A DNA stretch of 64,000 nt from an uncultured Arcanobacterium sp. (GTDB lineage Bacteria; Actinomycetota; Actinomycetes; Actinomycetales; Actinomycetaceae): the NCBI GenBank assembly GCA_958428545.1, contig CAUAGM010000007.1, positions 11,806-75,805 on the forward strand, read 5' to 3'. Under the pieces are notes generated by a model, which searched no databases, was not told the origin of the DNA, and worked only from the letters and a program-made list of their open reading frames with translations. A program made the translations under genes and the position numbers. Shown in pieces: positions 1-8,258 of the stretch. How positions within the stretch are numbered: the stretch's first letter is position 1; the number at the start of each line of letters is the position of its first letter.

Positions 1-197
1 TCGTTCCGTGGGAATCGATTTTTGGTGACTATTATGCTGGCGTTTCCGATGCGTGGTCACCTGCGGCATTTGCCTGCTATATCGTAGGCTATATAGCAAT
101 TGGTATAGCGCTCTTTTTCGCTGTATTTTCGGCGTGGGGATACGTAAAAGAAGGTATTCGGCTTGTTCGGGGAGTTCCCGAGCAGAGGAGTTCCTGA
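1..197 (+). CDS. pgsA: C-terminal end of a membrane protein, probably PgsA (partial)
   Basis: The reading frame is open from base 3 and ends at TGA 195-197, so only the last 64 codons are in the window. The visible part has a strongly hydrophobic helix (roughly residues 26-47 of the fragment) followed by a short basic tail, as in the last membrane segment of CDP-alcohol phosphatidyltransferases. In actinobacteria pgsA (phosphatidylglycerophosphate synthase) normally lies directly before cinA, clgR and recA. The identification therefore rests mainly on position, because the catalytic CDP-alcohol motif lies outside the window. Confidence 0.5.
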   Translation, partial: VPWESIFGDYYAGVSDAWSPAAFACYIVGYIAIGIALFFAVFSAWGYVKEGIRLVRGVPEQRSS

Positions 198-475
198 GCA
201 GAGCTGAGGAGGGTCAATCTACTCTTTCAACCAAAGCGGGGCTTATGTTGTTGGCGTCGTATGTGCGCTAGATTGGGCTTTAAGAAGTTGTACCAGTTTA
301 AGTCGTTGCTGGCAATAAAGTATATCTCTAGGCGGTATCGGTATGTGTGAGGCTTGGCTCTTGTGTACCGTACAGGTCTAGCATCACGGCTAGTAGAGCT
401 GTATACATGGCATTGGCGTGATTGCGAGAAGTAATGGTGAGCGTGAACGCAGCGGTGATGAAAAGGAAAAGTGGT

Positions 476-1054
476 ATGCACAATTCTAGTAAAAGTGCAG
501 CGGTGAGCGAAGCTGCTGGTATGAATGTTTGTGAAGTGTCTGAAACGAATACGCGTGAAGCAGGCAGTCATCTTGCTGCTCAAGCGCTGGCTGCGCTCCG
601 TGCGTGTAAGGCAACGCTTGCTGTGGCTGAATCGCTCACAGGAGGTGCACTTGCTGCTGAAATTGTGAGCGTTCCAGGTGCTTCGCAGGTATTTCGCGGT
701 GGCGCCGTCACCTATGCTACTGATACAAAAGCTGAAGTGCTGGGTGTAAGTGCTGAACGTTTGGCTCAGGCAGGGCCTGTTGATTCTTGTGTTGCTGAGC
801 AGATGGCTCGCGGTGCGGCTCAACTATTTCGCGCTGATTATGCGCTTGCAACAACGGGTGTTGCGGGCCCCGGCTCTGCCGATGGGATTGAGGCAGGAAC
901 TGTTTTTGTAAGCGTATTTACGCCGCACGGCTCTTATACACGCCAGCTCACTTTGCGTGGAAATCGTGGGGACGTTCGAGCGGGCACAGTGGAAGCTGCT
1001 TTGCGCTTTTTGATAGAGTTCACAGAGAACACTCAGGTTGAAACGGGAAGATAA
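476..1054 (+). CDS. cinA: CinA C-terminal domain protein (nicotinamide-nucleotide amidase, PncC-like)
   Basis: This is a stand-alone CinA C-terminal domain, a family that deamidates nicotinamide mononucleotide to nicotinate mononucleotide in pyridine-nucleotide salvage. The diagnostic AVAESLTGG motif with its candidate catalytic serine is present, as are the later TGVAGPG and GTVFVSV segments. The N-terminal molybdopterin-binding-like half of full CinA is absent, as is usual in actinobacteria. ATG 476 has an AAGGAAA site upstream and gives 192 residues. An in-frame TTG at 422 and other ATGs make the N-terminus uncertain, and the first 25 or so residues are low complexity. It lies between pgsA and clgR in the conserved recA neighbourhood. 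Confidence 0.85.
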   Translation: MHNSSKSAAVSEAAGMNVCEVSETNTREAGSHLAAQALAALRACKATLAVAESLTGGALAAEIVSVPGASQVFRGGAVTYATDTKAEVLGVSAERLAQAGPVDSCVAEQMARGAAQLFRADYALATTGVAGPGSADGIEAGTVFVSVFTPHGSYTRQLTLRGNRGDVRAGTVEAALRFLIEFTENTQVETGR

Positions 1055-1163
1055 TAGCCAGACAGTGCGTTAATACGTGTAGACGCCGAGATGAGCTTCC
1101 GCTCAGACTCTGCTATTGCCAGATGGCAGAGCTCGGCACAGGCAAACACAGATAGGACGATGC

Positions 1164-1625
1164 ATGGTGATGCAGATTGATTCAACTGTTCATAATGAGC
1201 AGGTACTGATGCGTGAAGAGCTTGGCGATGTGCTACGTGAGTATCGTCAGAGGCAAGGGCGCACGCTTCGTGAAGTTTCATCTCAGGCACGTGTCTCTCT
1301 TGGTTATCTTTCTGAGGTGGAGCGTGGGCAGAAAGAAGCCTCATCCGAGCTTCTTGATTCGATTGCTGCAGCTCTCAATGTGCCGCTTAGCCACGTATTG
1401 AGGCTTGTGGCGGATCGTATGGATATTGCACAGGGCAGACCTACTCCAGCTATGCGTCATGCTGCTATGCGCGAGCAGGCACTGCGTGAGCAGGAGCGGC
1501 GAAATAAAGAGAATCTTGGTAAAGACATGGAAGAGAAGCAGATTCGCGAAGAGTTCATTCAGATTCCTGATTCGATTCCAGAAGCAATGATTCAGCGTGA
1601 ACTTGCCGCTATGCTACGTAGGTAG
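1164..1625 (+). CDS. clgR: XRE-family helix-turn-helix regulator, ClgR-like
   Basis: The gene encodes a 153-residue protein with an N-terminal XRE-type helix-turn-helix (about residues 15-70; core LREVSSQARVSLGYLSEVER). A charged helical tail follows, ending in a short hydrophobic element (AAMLRR). This matches ClgR, the actinobacterial activator of clp protease genes, which occupies this slot between cinA and recA in many genera. ATG 1164 was chosen because an ATAGGA site sits about seven bases upstream. A TTG at 1116 would add 16 residues that look unconserved, and ATG 1209 begins exactly at the domain. Its targets cannot be seen here. Confidence 0.8.
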   Translation: MVMQIDSTVHNEQVLMREELGDVLREYRQRQGRTLREVSSQARVSLGYLSEVERGQKEASSELLDSIAAALNVPLSHVLRLVADRMDIAQGRPTPAMRHAAMREQALREQERRNKENLGKDMEEKQIREEFIQIPDSIPEAMIQRELAAMLRR

Positions 1626-1656
1626 GTGATTGTGCATAGCGTGGGTGGGCTGAGTT

Positions 1657-1893
1657 GTGGCGATGACGCACAGTGAATTTTGGAGCGTTATGGAGCGCGT
1701 TTTCCCAGAGGGTAGAGCGCGCTCTCTTGCGCAAGATCTCGTATTGCCAGAGCTTGGATTACTGACTCCCAATGAGGCTCTGGCTTGCGCAATAGAGCCG
1801 ATTATTATCTGGCAAGAAATCGTTAAAGAAATGAGTTTGCCTTCTAGCTATCAGTATTTGCATCGTGTTAGTTTGCGTGATTTTCCCTCATAA
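1657..1893 (+). CDS. DUF3046 family small protein
   Basis: The gene encodes a 78-residue protein (GTG 1657; ATG 1663 is also possible) of the actinobacterial DUF3046 family. It has the family pattern of an N-terminal SEFWSVMERVF segment, an aromatic/acidic middle (LVLPELG, NEALACAIEP) and IIWQEI near the C-terminus. The family is almost always found between clgR and recA, as here. Its function is not known. It is soluble, with no signal peptide or membrane segment. Confidence 0.75.
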   Translation: MAMTHSEFWSVMERVFPEGRARSLAQDLVLPELGLLTPNEALACAIEPIIIWQEIVKEMSLPSSYQYLHRVSLRDFPS

Positions 1894-1978
1894 GCGCCTA
1901 CAGTTGTGTGTTCTATATGTGATGTGTGCGGATTGCATGCAAATGTGGAATACCTCATAGTGGCGTGGTGCAGGAATT

Positions 1979-1992
1979 CGAACGAATGTTCG
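1979..1992 (+). promoter_or_regulatory. SOS (LexA) box upstream of recA
   Basis: CGAACGAATGTTCG is an exact match to the actinobacterial LexA operator pattern (CGAAC-N4-GTTCG). It lies about 175 bases before the recA start. It indicates LexA repression and DNA-damage induction of recA and probably of the recX-miaB genes behind it. Confidence 0.9.
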
Positions 1993-2165
1993 GATAGAAT
2001 TGGTCGCATGCAACGGAGATGGCATGAATATCCACGGTTATTTTTTTCGCCATTTTTTGCCTAAGGCGGAGCTTAACGTTGTGTATGGATAGTCGCTCGG
2101 AGAGGGCGAGCTCCATGAACGCCTGTTCTACTCACTGGCTTCGGCCCCGAAATAAAGGAATACTT

Positions 2166-3290
2166 ATGGCTGCACCTAAGAAAAGCACGAATATTTCAGT
2201 TTCTCCCGCGACGGATCGAGAAAAAGCATTGAGCGCTGCGCTTGGGCAGATTGATCGTCAGTTTGGCAAAGGTTCGGCCATGCGTCTGGGTGATAAGCCA
2301 ACTCAGAATGTACAAGTTATCCCAACAGGTTCTTTGGCTCTCGATATTGCTTTGGGAATCGGTGGGTTGCCGCGCGGGCGCGTGGTAGAAATTTATGGGC
2401 CGGAATCGTCAGGTAAAACGACGGTCGCTTTGCATGCTGTAGCAAATGCTCAGTCAGCTGGTGGTATTGCCGCATTTATTGACGCCGAGCATGCGCTCGA
2501 TCCTCAGTACGCGCGCAAGCTGGGAGTCGATACCGATGCGCTTATTGTGTCTCAGCCAGATACGGGCGAGCAGGCTCTTGAGATTGCGGATATGCTCATT
2601 CGTTCGGGTGCACTCGATATTATCGTGATCGATTCGGTTGCGGCTCTTGTGCCTAAAGCCGAAATTGAAGGAGATATGGGCGATTCCCATGTTGGTCTGC
2701 AGGCTCGCTTGATGAGCCAAGCCCTGCGTAAGATCACAGGAGCACTTTCTGCTTCAGGTACAACAGCTATTTTTATTAACCAGCTGCGGGAAAAAATTGG
2801 CGTCTTTTACGGTAGCCCTGAGACGACAACAGGTGGCAAGGCGCTGAAATTCTATGCGTCTGTACGCTTGGATGTGCGTCGAACCGAAACTATTAAAGAG
2901 GGAGCGCAGCCAGTTGGCAACCGTACGCGGGTAAAAGTTGTGAAAAATAAGATGGCTCCGCCGTTTAAACAGGCAGAGTTCGATATTCTTTATGGTGAGG
3001 GAATTTCCGTTGAGGGTGGAATTCTCGATATGGCAGTCGCATGCGACGTTGTGAAAAAATCTGGTGCATGGTACACCTACGAGGGCGATCAGCTCGGGCA
3101 AGGAAAAGAAAAAGTACGCCGATTGCTTATCGATAATCCAGAAATAGCGGCAGAAATTGAACACAAGGTGAAAGTCCAGCTCGGAATAGAGCAGCCTGCA
3201 GAAGGTGAAGCAACTGGCGAAGAAAAGAATCTTCCTGAGTTTGACGATTCAATTGAGCTAGATACTTCGGGTTTTGATCCAAACGCTTAA
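2166..3290 (+). CDS. recA: RecA recombinase
   Basis: RecA forms ATP-dependent filaments on single-stranded DNA, carries out homologous strand exchange and triggers LexA self-cleavage. The 374-residue product has the Walker A motif GPESSGKT (about residues 78-85), the Walker B stretch LDIIVIDSVAALVP, the L2/MAW-type region and an acidic C-terminal tail. ATG 2166 is supported by an AAAGGAA site and by homology (MAAPKK). The frame extends upstream to TTG 2079, but those residues are not RecA-like. An SOS box lies upstream. recX follows after 33 bases and is probably cotranscribed. Confidence 0.98.
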   Translation: MAAPKKSTNISVSPATDREKALSAALGQIDRQFGKGSAMRLGDKPTQNVQVIPTGSLALDIALGIGGLPRGRVVEIYGPESSGKTTVALHAVANAQSAGGIAAFIDAEHALDPQYARKLGVDTDALIVSQPDTGEQALEIADMLIRSGALDIIVIDSVAALVPKAEIEGDMGDSHVGLQARLMSQALRKITGALSASGTTAIFINQLREKIGVFYGSPETTTGGKALKFYASVRLDVRRTETIKEGAQPVGNRTRVKVVKNKMAPPFKQAEFDILYGEGISVEGGILDMAVACDVVKKSGAWYTYEGDQLGQGKEKVRRLLIDNPEIAAEIEHKVKVQLGIEQPAEGEATGEEKNLPEFDDSIELDTSGFDPNA

Positions 3291-3323
3291 TCAGATTTCG
3301 CGTGCTTAGAGAATATCTAGCTT

Positions 3324-3923
3324 ATGGTTAATTATGCTGAAGAAGCAGATTTCATTGGGAGGAAAAAGCCTAAGAAATTTGTGAGTGCTGCTGAGGCGAA
3401 AGCTCGCCGTGATGCGCGCAATGCTGCTCGTTCTGAAAGTGATTGGCGCTCGTATGCCCGTGAGGTTGTCTATCGTCAGCTCGGTATGCGCGATCGTTCC
3501 TCGCATGAGCTCCTCACAGCTCTCCATGCGAGAGAGGTGCCTGATATTATTGCACAGGAAACTGTGCGGGCATTTATTGAATCGGATATCGTCAATGATA
3601 CTCGCTTCGCACAAAGTTTTGTGCGTATGCGTTTTGCCGAAAAGTCGATTTCCCGTCGATCGTTAGCTATTGAGCTGGCAAAACGGGGAATCGATCCTGA
3701 TGATGCTCAGGCGGCGCTCGAGCAGATCGATGCAGACGCAGAAGAGGAATCTGCACGTGATTTCGCGCGCAAAAAATCTCGCACAATGGTGGGGCTTGAG
3801 CAAGTCGTGGCTTATCGTCGTCTTTATGGGGCGCTGGCTCGCAGAGGCTTTAGCCCGAGTGTGAGCAGAGCGGCAATCGCTAATGCTCTCACGGAATTGA
3901 GGCAAGAAGAAGACAATGGCTAG
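3324..3923 (+). CDS. recX: RecX regulatory protein
   Basis: RecX binds inside RecA filaments and limits their activity. The 199-residue protein shows the three-helix repeats typical of the family, including the VVYRQLGMRDRSSHEL, VNDTRFAQSFVRMR and FSPSVSRAAIANAL segments. A basic, lysine/arginine-rich N-terminal extension of about 45 residues is also common in actinobacterial RecX. It lies directly behind recA, so it should be SOS-induced with it. Its last 8 bases overlap the miaB start. Confidence 0.93.
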   Translation: MVNYAEEADFIGRKKPKKFVSAAEAKARRDARNAARSESDWRSYAREVVYRQLGMRDRSSHELLTALHAREVPDIIAQETVRAFIESDIVNDTRFAQSFVRMRFAEKSISRRSLAIELAKRGIDPDDAQAALEQIDADAEEESARDFARKKSRTMVGLEQVVAYRRLYGALARRGFSPSVSRAAIANALTELRQEEDNG

Positions 3924-5517
3924 ACTAGCCAAGATAGCTAACGACAATACAAACGGTTTACTTAGAATAGATAACGCGATGAAAATAGATAATTCAGCTC
4001 AAACGTATGCATTGCGCACACTTGGCTGCCAAATGAACGTGCACGATTCAGAGCGTCTTGCAGGTCTGCTCGATCAAGCAGGATATGTTCCTGTAGAGAT
4101 GGTGCCAGAAAAAGCTGCCCGAGCCACTCTTGCGGGAGATCAGGGAGCCGATGTGCTCGTTATCAATACGTGCTCAGTTCGGGAAAATGCTGCAACGAAA
4201 TTATTTGGTAATTTAGGGCAGCTTGCCGACGTTAAGCGTAATCGACCTGGTATGCAGATTGCTGTTGCTGGCTGTCTGGCTCAGCAACTGCGTGATGGTA
4301 TTGTGGAAAAAGCGCCATGGGTAGACGTCGTATTAGGCACACACAATCTTGATGTGCTTCCTGCTCTTCTTGAGCGAGCACGGCACAATCATCGTGCAGC
4401 GGTCGAAATCGAAGAATCTTTGAAAGTTTTCCCTTCTACTCTTCCTTCGCATCGAGAGTCTGTGTATGCGGCATGGGTGAGTATTTCTGTGGGGTGTAAT
4501 AACACATGCACATTCTGTATTGTTCCGCACTTGCGTGGTAAAGAGCATGATCGCCGTCCAGGAGATGTGCTTGCTGAAATTGAAGCTGTTGTGGCTGAGG
4601 GAGCTATTGAAGTCACCCTCCTCGGGCAAAACGTCAATTCATATGGTGTTGATTTCGGGGATCGAGGAGCATTCGCGAAACTCCTTCGCCGTGCAGGTGA
4701 GATCGAGGGGCTTGAGCGCGTGAGATTCACATCCCCACACCCAGCAATGTTTACCGATGATGTGATTGATGCTATGGCTGCGACGCCTAAAGTCATGCCT
4801 TCACTGCATATGCCTTTGCAATCTGGATCAGATTCAATTTTGAAAGCTATGAGGCGTTCCTATCGTTGCACGAAATTTCTTGGAATTTTAGATCGAGTTC
4901 GTGAGCGTATTCCTCATGCTGCTATCACCACGGATATTATCGTTGGTTTCCCTGGGGAAACAGATAAGGACTTCGAAGATACATTGCGCGTGGTAGAGCA
5001 AGCGCGTTTCAGCTCGGCATTCACCTTCCTTTATTCTCCGCGCCCTGGCACTCCAGCGGCGACGATGGGTAATCAAGTTCCAGAAGACGTCAAACATGAG
5101 CGTTTTAACCGTTTGGTAGAGCTTCAGCAGCGTATATCGACCGAAGAAAATATTGCGCGTGAAGGGAGCGTAGTTGAGGTTCTCGTTGCTGAAGGTGAAG
5201 GGCGAAAAGACTCAGAAACTGAGCGACTATCAGGTAGAGCAGCAGATAATCGTCTCGTTCACGTAGCTTTGCCTACTGGCTGCGCTGAACGCCCGCGCCC
5301 AGGCGATATGGTTCGCGCAATCGTCACACATGGCGCTCCTAGCTATCTTGTGGCAGATTCAGGGCTTGAAGGCGGTTTGTTTGAGGTGCGTCGCACACGT
5401 GCGGGAGACGCTTGGGAGGAAATGGTTCGCCGTCAAGCACAGCTTCAAGCAGAGGCTGAAGGTGCGGCTCCTGTAGCACTTGGCTTGCCGTCAATTCGGG
5501 TTCGTTCGCATGAATGA
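3916..5517 (+). CDS. miaB: tRNA-2-methylthio-N6-dimethylallyladenosine synthase MiaB
   Basis: MiaB is a radical-SAM methylthiotransferase that adds a methylthio group to i6A37 in tRNAs, acting after MiaA. The N-terminal cluster-binding cysteines are at about residues 38, 86 and 120 (LGCQMN, NTCSVREN, AGCLAQQ). The radical-SAM CxxxCxxC is at 194-201 (GCNNTCTFC), and a TRAM-like domain lies near residues 425-500. The start at ATG 3916 overlaps the recX stop; ATG 3979 is an alternative close to the conserved domain. It overlaps miaA by 8 bases, so the two steps of the pathway are translationally coupled. Confidence 0.95.
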   Translation: MARLAKIANDNTNGLLRIDNAMKIDNSAQTYALRTLGCQMNVHDSERLAGLLDQAGYVPVEMVPEKAARATLAGDQGADVLVINTCSVRENAATKLFGNLGQLADVKRNRPGMQIAVAGCLAQQLRDGIVEKAPWVDVVLGTHNLDVLPALLERARHNHRAAVEIEESLKVFPSTLPSHRESVYAAWVSISVGCNNTCTFCIVPHLRGKEHDRRPGDVLAEIEAVVAEGAIEVTLLGQNVNSYGVDFGDRGAFAKLLRRAGEIEGLERVRFTSPHPAMFTDDVIDAMAATPKVMPSLHMPLQSGSDSILKAMRRSYRCTKFLGILDRVRERIPHAAITTDIIVGFPGETDKDFEDTLRVVEQARFSSAFTFLYSPRPGTPAATMGNQVPEDVKHERFNRLVELQQRISTEENIAREGSVVEVLVAEGEGRKDSETERLSGRAADNRLVHVALPTGCAERPRPGDMVRAIVTHGAPSYLVADSGLEGGLFEVRRTRAGDAWEEMVRRQAQLQAEAEGAAPVALGLPSIRVRSHE

Positions 5518-6697
5518 CATTTCGCAGAGGCGCCAAGATAACCCGCACTGTGTGCACAATTCAATTCCAATCGTGGCGCTTGTCGGGCCAACTGCCAGCG
5601 GAAAAACTGCACTGTCTATTGCTCTTGCTCAGATGCTCGGCGGTGCCGACTGCGTGGAAATCGTATCGGCTGACGCTATGCAGCTTTATCGAGGTATGGA
5701 TATTGGCACAGCAAAAGCGACTATCCACGAGCGGCAGGGGATTAGGCACCACCAGATCGACGTCCTTGATGTACGAGATGAAGCATCTGTTGCGGTATAT
5801 CAGCGCGAAGCTCGCAAAGATATTGAAGATATTATGGCACGTGGAAAAGTTCCTATGCTTGTTGGCGGCTCAGGGCTGTACGTCTCTGCTGCGCTCGACG
5901 AATTAGATTTTCCAGGCACCTGTGTGCACATCCGAGCTGAGCTAGAAGAGATCGCCGCTACGGAAGGGCTTGAGCCGCTTATTGCTGAGCTGCGTAAACG
6001 AGATCCTCGCTCTGCTGCCGTTATAGATCTTGCAAACCCTCGCAGAGTGATTCGAGCTTTGGAGGTTGTGCGGCTCACAGGCAAATCTTTTACGCCAGTC
6101 TTCCCTCGGCATACGAGCCACTATTCAAAAATTCTTCACATCGGAATTAAGGCAGAGCGTCCGTTTTTAGACCCGAGAATTGAGCGCCGTGCGCGAGATA
6201 TGTTTGAAAATGGACTGCTCGAAGAAACTCACGACTTGCTAAATCATGGTTTGAAAGAAGGATCGACTGCTCGTAAAGCCACAGGATATTCTCAGGCAAT
6301 AGACGTTCTTGAAGGGAATATCGATATCGAGCAAGCAATAGAAAGCACAGCTGTGGCTACACGTCACCTAGCAAAGAAACAACGCACATGGTTTAAGGCT
6401 GATAAGAGAATAGAATGGCTCCGCCCAGATTTGGATAGTGGGCAGTATGTGAATGGTAGCACTCCTACGGATACTAGATGTGGTGTGGATAGTGCTGATG
6501 ATGAGATACTTCTCCGCCACAAGCAGGCAGTAGCTCGAGTAGAGGATATTCATGTACAGGAGCCTCAGGTACACGTGCCGCATACGAGTAATTCATTGAG
6601 TAATTCATTGAACGATTCACACACAGAGGTAGGGGAAGCCTTCCTCGATCACGTGTGTGCGAAAATTAAATTGATGCGTCAAGGTCAAGGAATGTGA
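5510..6697 (+). CDS. miaA: tRNA dimethylallyltransferase MiaA
   Basis: MiaA transfers a dimethylallyl group to A37 of tRNAs reading UNN codons. The P-loop GPTASGKT lies at about residues 26-33. The family motifs SADAMQLYRGMDIGTAK, VGGSGLY and the ARKATGYSQAI/KKQRTWFK segments follow in order. ATG 5510 overlaps the miaB stop. The protein has 395 residues, longer than usual, because a hydrophilic low-complexity stretch (roughly residues 310-375, including a SNSLSNSLND repeat) sits between the catalytic body and the last helix. hflX follows immediately; the dapF gene often found between them is absent. Confidence 0.95.
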   Translation: MNDISQRRQDNPHCVHNSIPIVALVGPTASGKTALSIALAQMLGGADCVEIVSADAMQLYRGMDIGTAKATIHERQGIRHHQIDVLDVRDEASVAVYQREARKDIEDIMARGKVPMLVGGSGLYVSAALDELDFPGTCVHIRAELEEIAATEGLEPLIAELRKRDPRSAAVIDLANPRRVIRALEVVRLTGKSFTPVFPRHTSHYSKILHIGIKAERPFLDPRIERRARDMFENGLLEETHDLLNHGLKEGSTARKATGYSQAIDVLEGNIDIEQAIESTAVATRHLAKKQRTWFKADKRIEWLRPDLDSGQYVNGSTPTDTRCGVDSADDEILLRHKQAVARVEDIHVQEPQVHVPHTSNSLSNSLNDSHTEVGEAFLDHVCAKIKLMRQGQGM

Positions 6698-6714
6698 TGC
6701 GGGAGGAGGACGTT

Positions 6715-8229
6715 GTGCGCGATATGGCTGGTATAGGCGATGTAAATGATAAGAGCGGCATACAAAGCAAAGATAATAAGACTCTTGATTTATTCACCAC
6801 TGAGGGTACGGCTCTCCAAGCGGATCCTGCATATCAGCGCGAATGGGCAGGTAGTGATTTTGAGCGTGAAATTCGTTCCTCGTTTCGCCGTGTAGGTGAT
6901 CTAAGTGAAGGATCCCATGAAGAAGACTCGGATGTAGAGTATCGTCAGCTTCGTTTAGAAAAAGTCGTGCTGGTAGGGCTTTGGTGCGAAGGCACTCTCA
7001 AAGAAGCTGAAGATTCCTTGAGAGAACTTGCCGCGCTCGCACAGACGGCAGGCTCTACTGTGCTCGACGGCATGATTCAAAAGAGGCAGAAGCCTGATCC
7101 TGCCACCTATTTAGGATCTGGAAAAGCGCGAGAGTTAGCAGATATTGTGCGTGCAGAAGGTGCCGACACAGTGATTGCTAATTCAGAGCTGGCGCCCTCG
7201 CAGCGGCGAGCATTAGAAGATATTGTCAATGTGAAAGTGATTGACCGTACTGCACTTATTCTCGATATTTTTGCTCAGCACGCCAAAAGCCGTGAAGGTA
7301 AGGCTCAGGTGGAGCTGGCGCAGTTAGATTATCTTCTTCCCCGTTTGCGTGGTTGGGGTGAATCGATGAGTCGGCAGGCTGGCGGGCGCGTGGCTGGCGG
7401 CGCCGGTATCGGTTCGCGCGGGCCAGGGGAGACGAAAATTGAGCTGGATCGTCGCAGAATCCGAACGCGAATGGCAAAGCTGCGCCGCGATATCGATGCT
7501 ATGAAAGCAGGGCGAGCTAATCGTCGTCAGAATCGCAGACGACGCCACGTACCTTCAGTTGCTGTGGTGGGATATACCAATGCTGGAAAATCATCACTCA
7601 TGAATGTGCTCAGTGGTGCTGGAGTATTGGTAGAAAATGCTTTGTTTGCTACTCTCGATCCCACAGTTCGCAAAATCATAGCTGCTGACGGGCGAGCGTA
7701 TACGTTGGTAGATACGGTAGGTTTCGTACGAGCTTTGCCTACGCAGCTGGTGGAAGCGTTTCGCTCAACTCTTGAAGAAGTTGAAGAAGCAGATCTCATT
7801 ATGCATGTGGTCGATTCTTCGCATACAGATCCAGTTGGGCAGGTCGATGCTGTGCACGAGGTGATGCGCACTATCCCAGGCGCCTTGGATATTCCTGAAC
7901 TGATTGTGCTTGCAAAAGCTGATTTGGCAGACCCAATTGCACTCACTGCGTTGCGTACGCGCTATCCTGATTCCGTTATTGTGAGTGCCGTGACGAGTGA
8001 GGGAATTGATCAGCTTCGTGCTGCTATTGAATCGCGTCTTCCTCGCCCGAGCATGGATATTGATGCTGTGATTCCTTATTCGCATGGCGAACTTGTGGCC
8101 CATGCGCACGCAGAGGGTGAGGTGCTCAGCGAATCCTATACAGCTGCTGGTACTCATATTCGTGCACGCGTTTTGCCTGATCTTTATGCGGCAATTGCTG
8201 CTGTTTCGAGCAATGGTGTGCAGGCGTGA
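6715..8229 (+). CDS. hflX: GTPase HflX
   Basis: HflX is a ribosome-associated GTPase that splits stalled or heat-damaged 70S ribosomes. The N-terminal HflX domain is recognised by the YLGSGKARELAD and LAQLDYLLPRLRGWG motifs and the glycine-rich SRGPGETKIELDRR linker. The G domain has P-loop GYTNAGKSS (about residue 288), DPTVRKI, DTVGFVRALP and LAKADL. GTG 6715 follows a GGAGGAGG site with ideal spacing and is preferred; ATG 6697 and GTG 6694, overlapping the miaA stop, are alternatives. The first 75 residues are acidic and variable. Confidence 0.95.
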   Translation: MRDMAGIGDVNDKSGIQSKDNKTLDLFTTEGTALQADPAYQREWAGSDFEREIRSSFRRVGDLSEGSHEEDSDVEYRQLRLEKVVLVGLWCEGTLKEAEDSLRELAALAQTAGSTVLDGMIQKRQKPDPATYLGSGKARELADIVRAEGADTVIANSELAPSQRRALEDIVNVKVIDRTALILDIFAQHAKSREGKAQVELAQLDYLLPRLRGWGESMSRQAGGRVAGGAGIGSRGPGETKIELDRRRIRTRMAKLRRDIDAMKAGRANRRQNRRRRHVPSVAVVGYTNAGKSSLMNVLSGAGVLVENALFATLDPTVRKIIAADGRAYTLVDTVGFVRALPTQLVEAFRSTLEEVEEADLIMHVVDSSHTDPVGQVDAVHEVMRTIPGALDIPELIVLAKADLADPIALTALRTRYPDSVIVSAVTSEGIDQLRAAIESRLPRPSMDIDAVIPYSHGELVAHAHAEGEVLSESYTAAGTHIRARVLPDLYAAIAAVSSNGVQA

Positions 8230-8258
8230 ATATGCAACACGCGTAGAGGATATTCGCA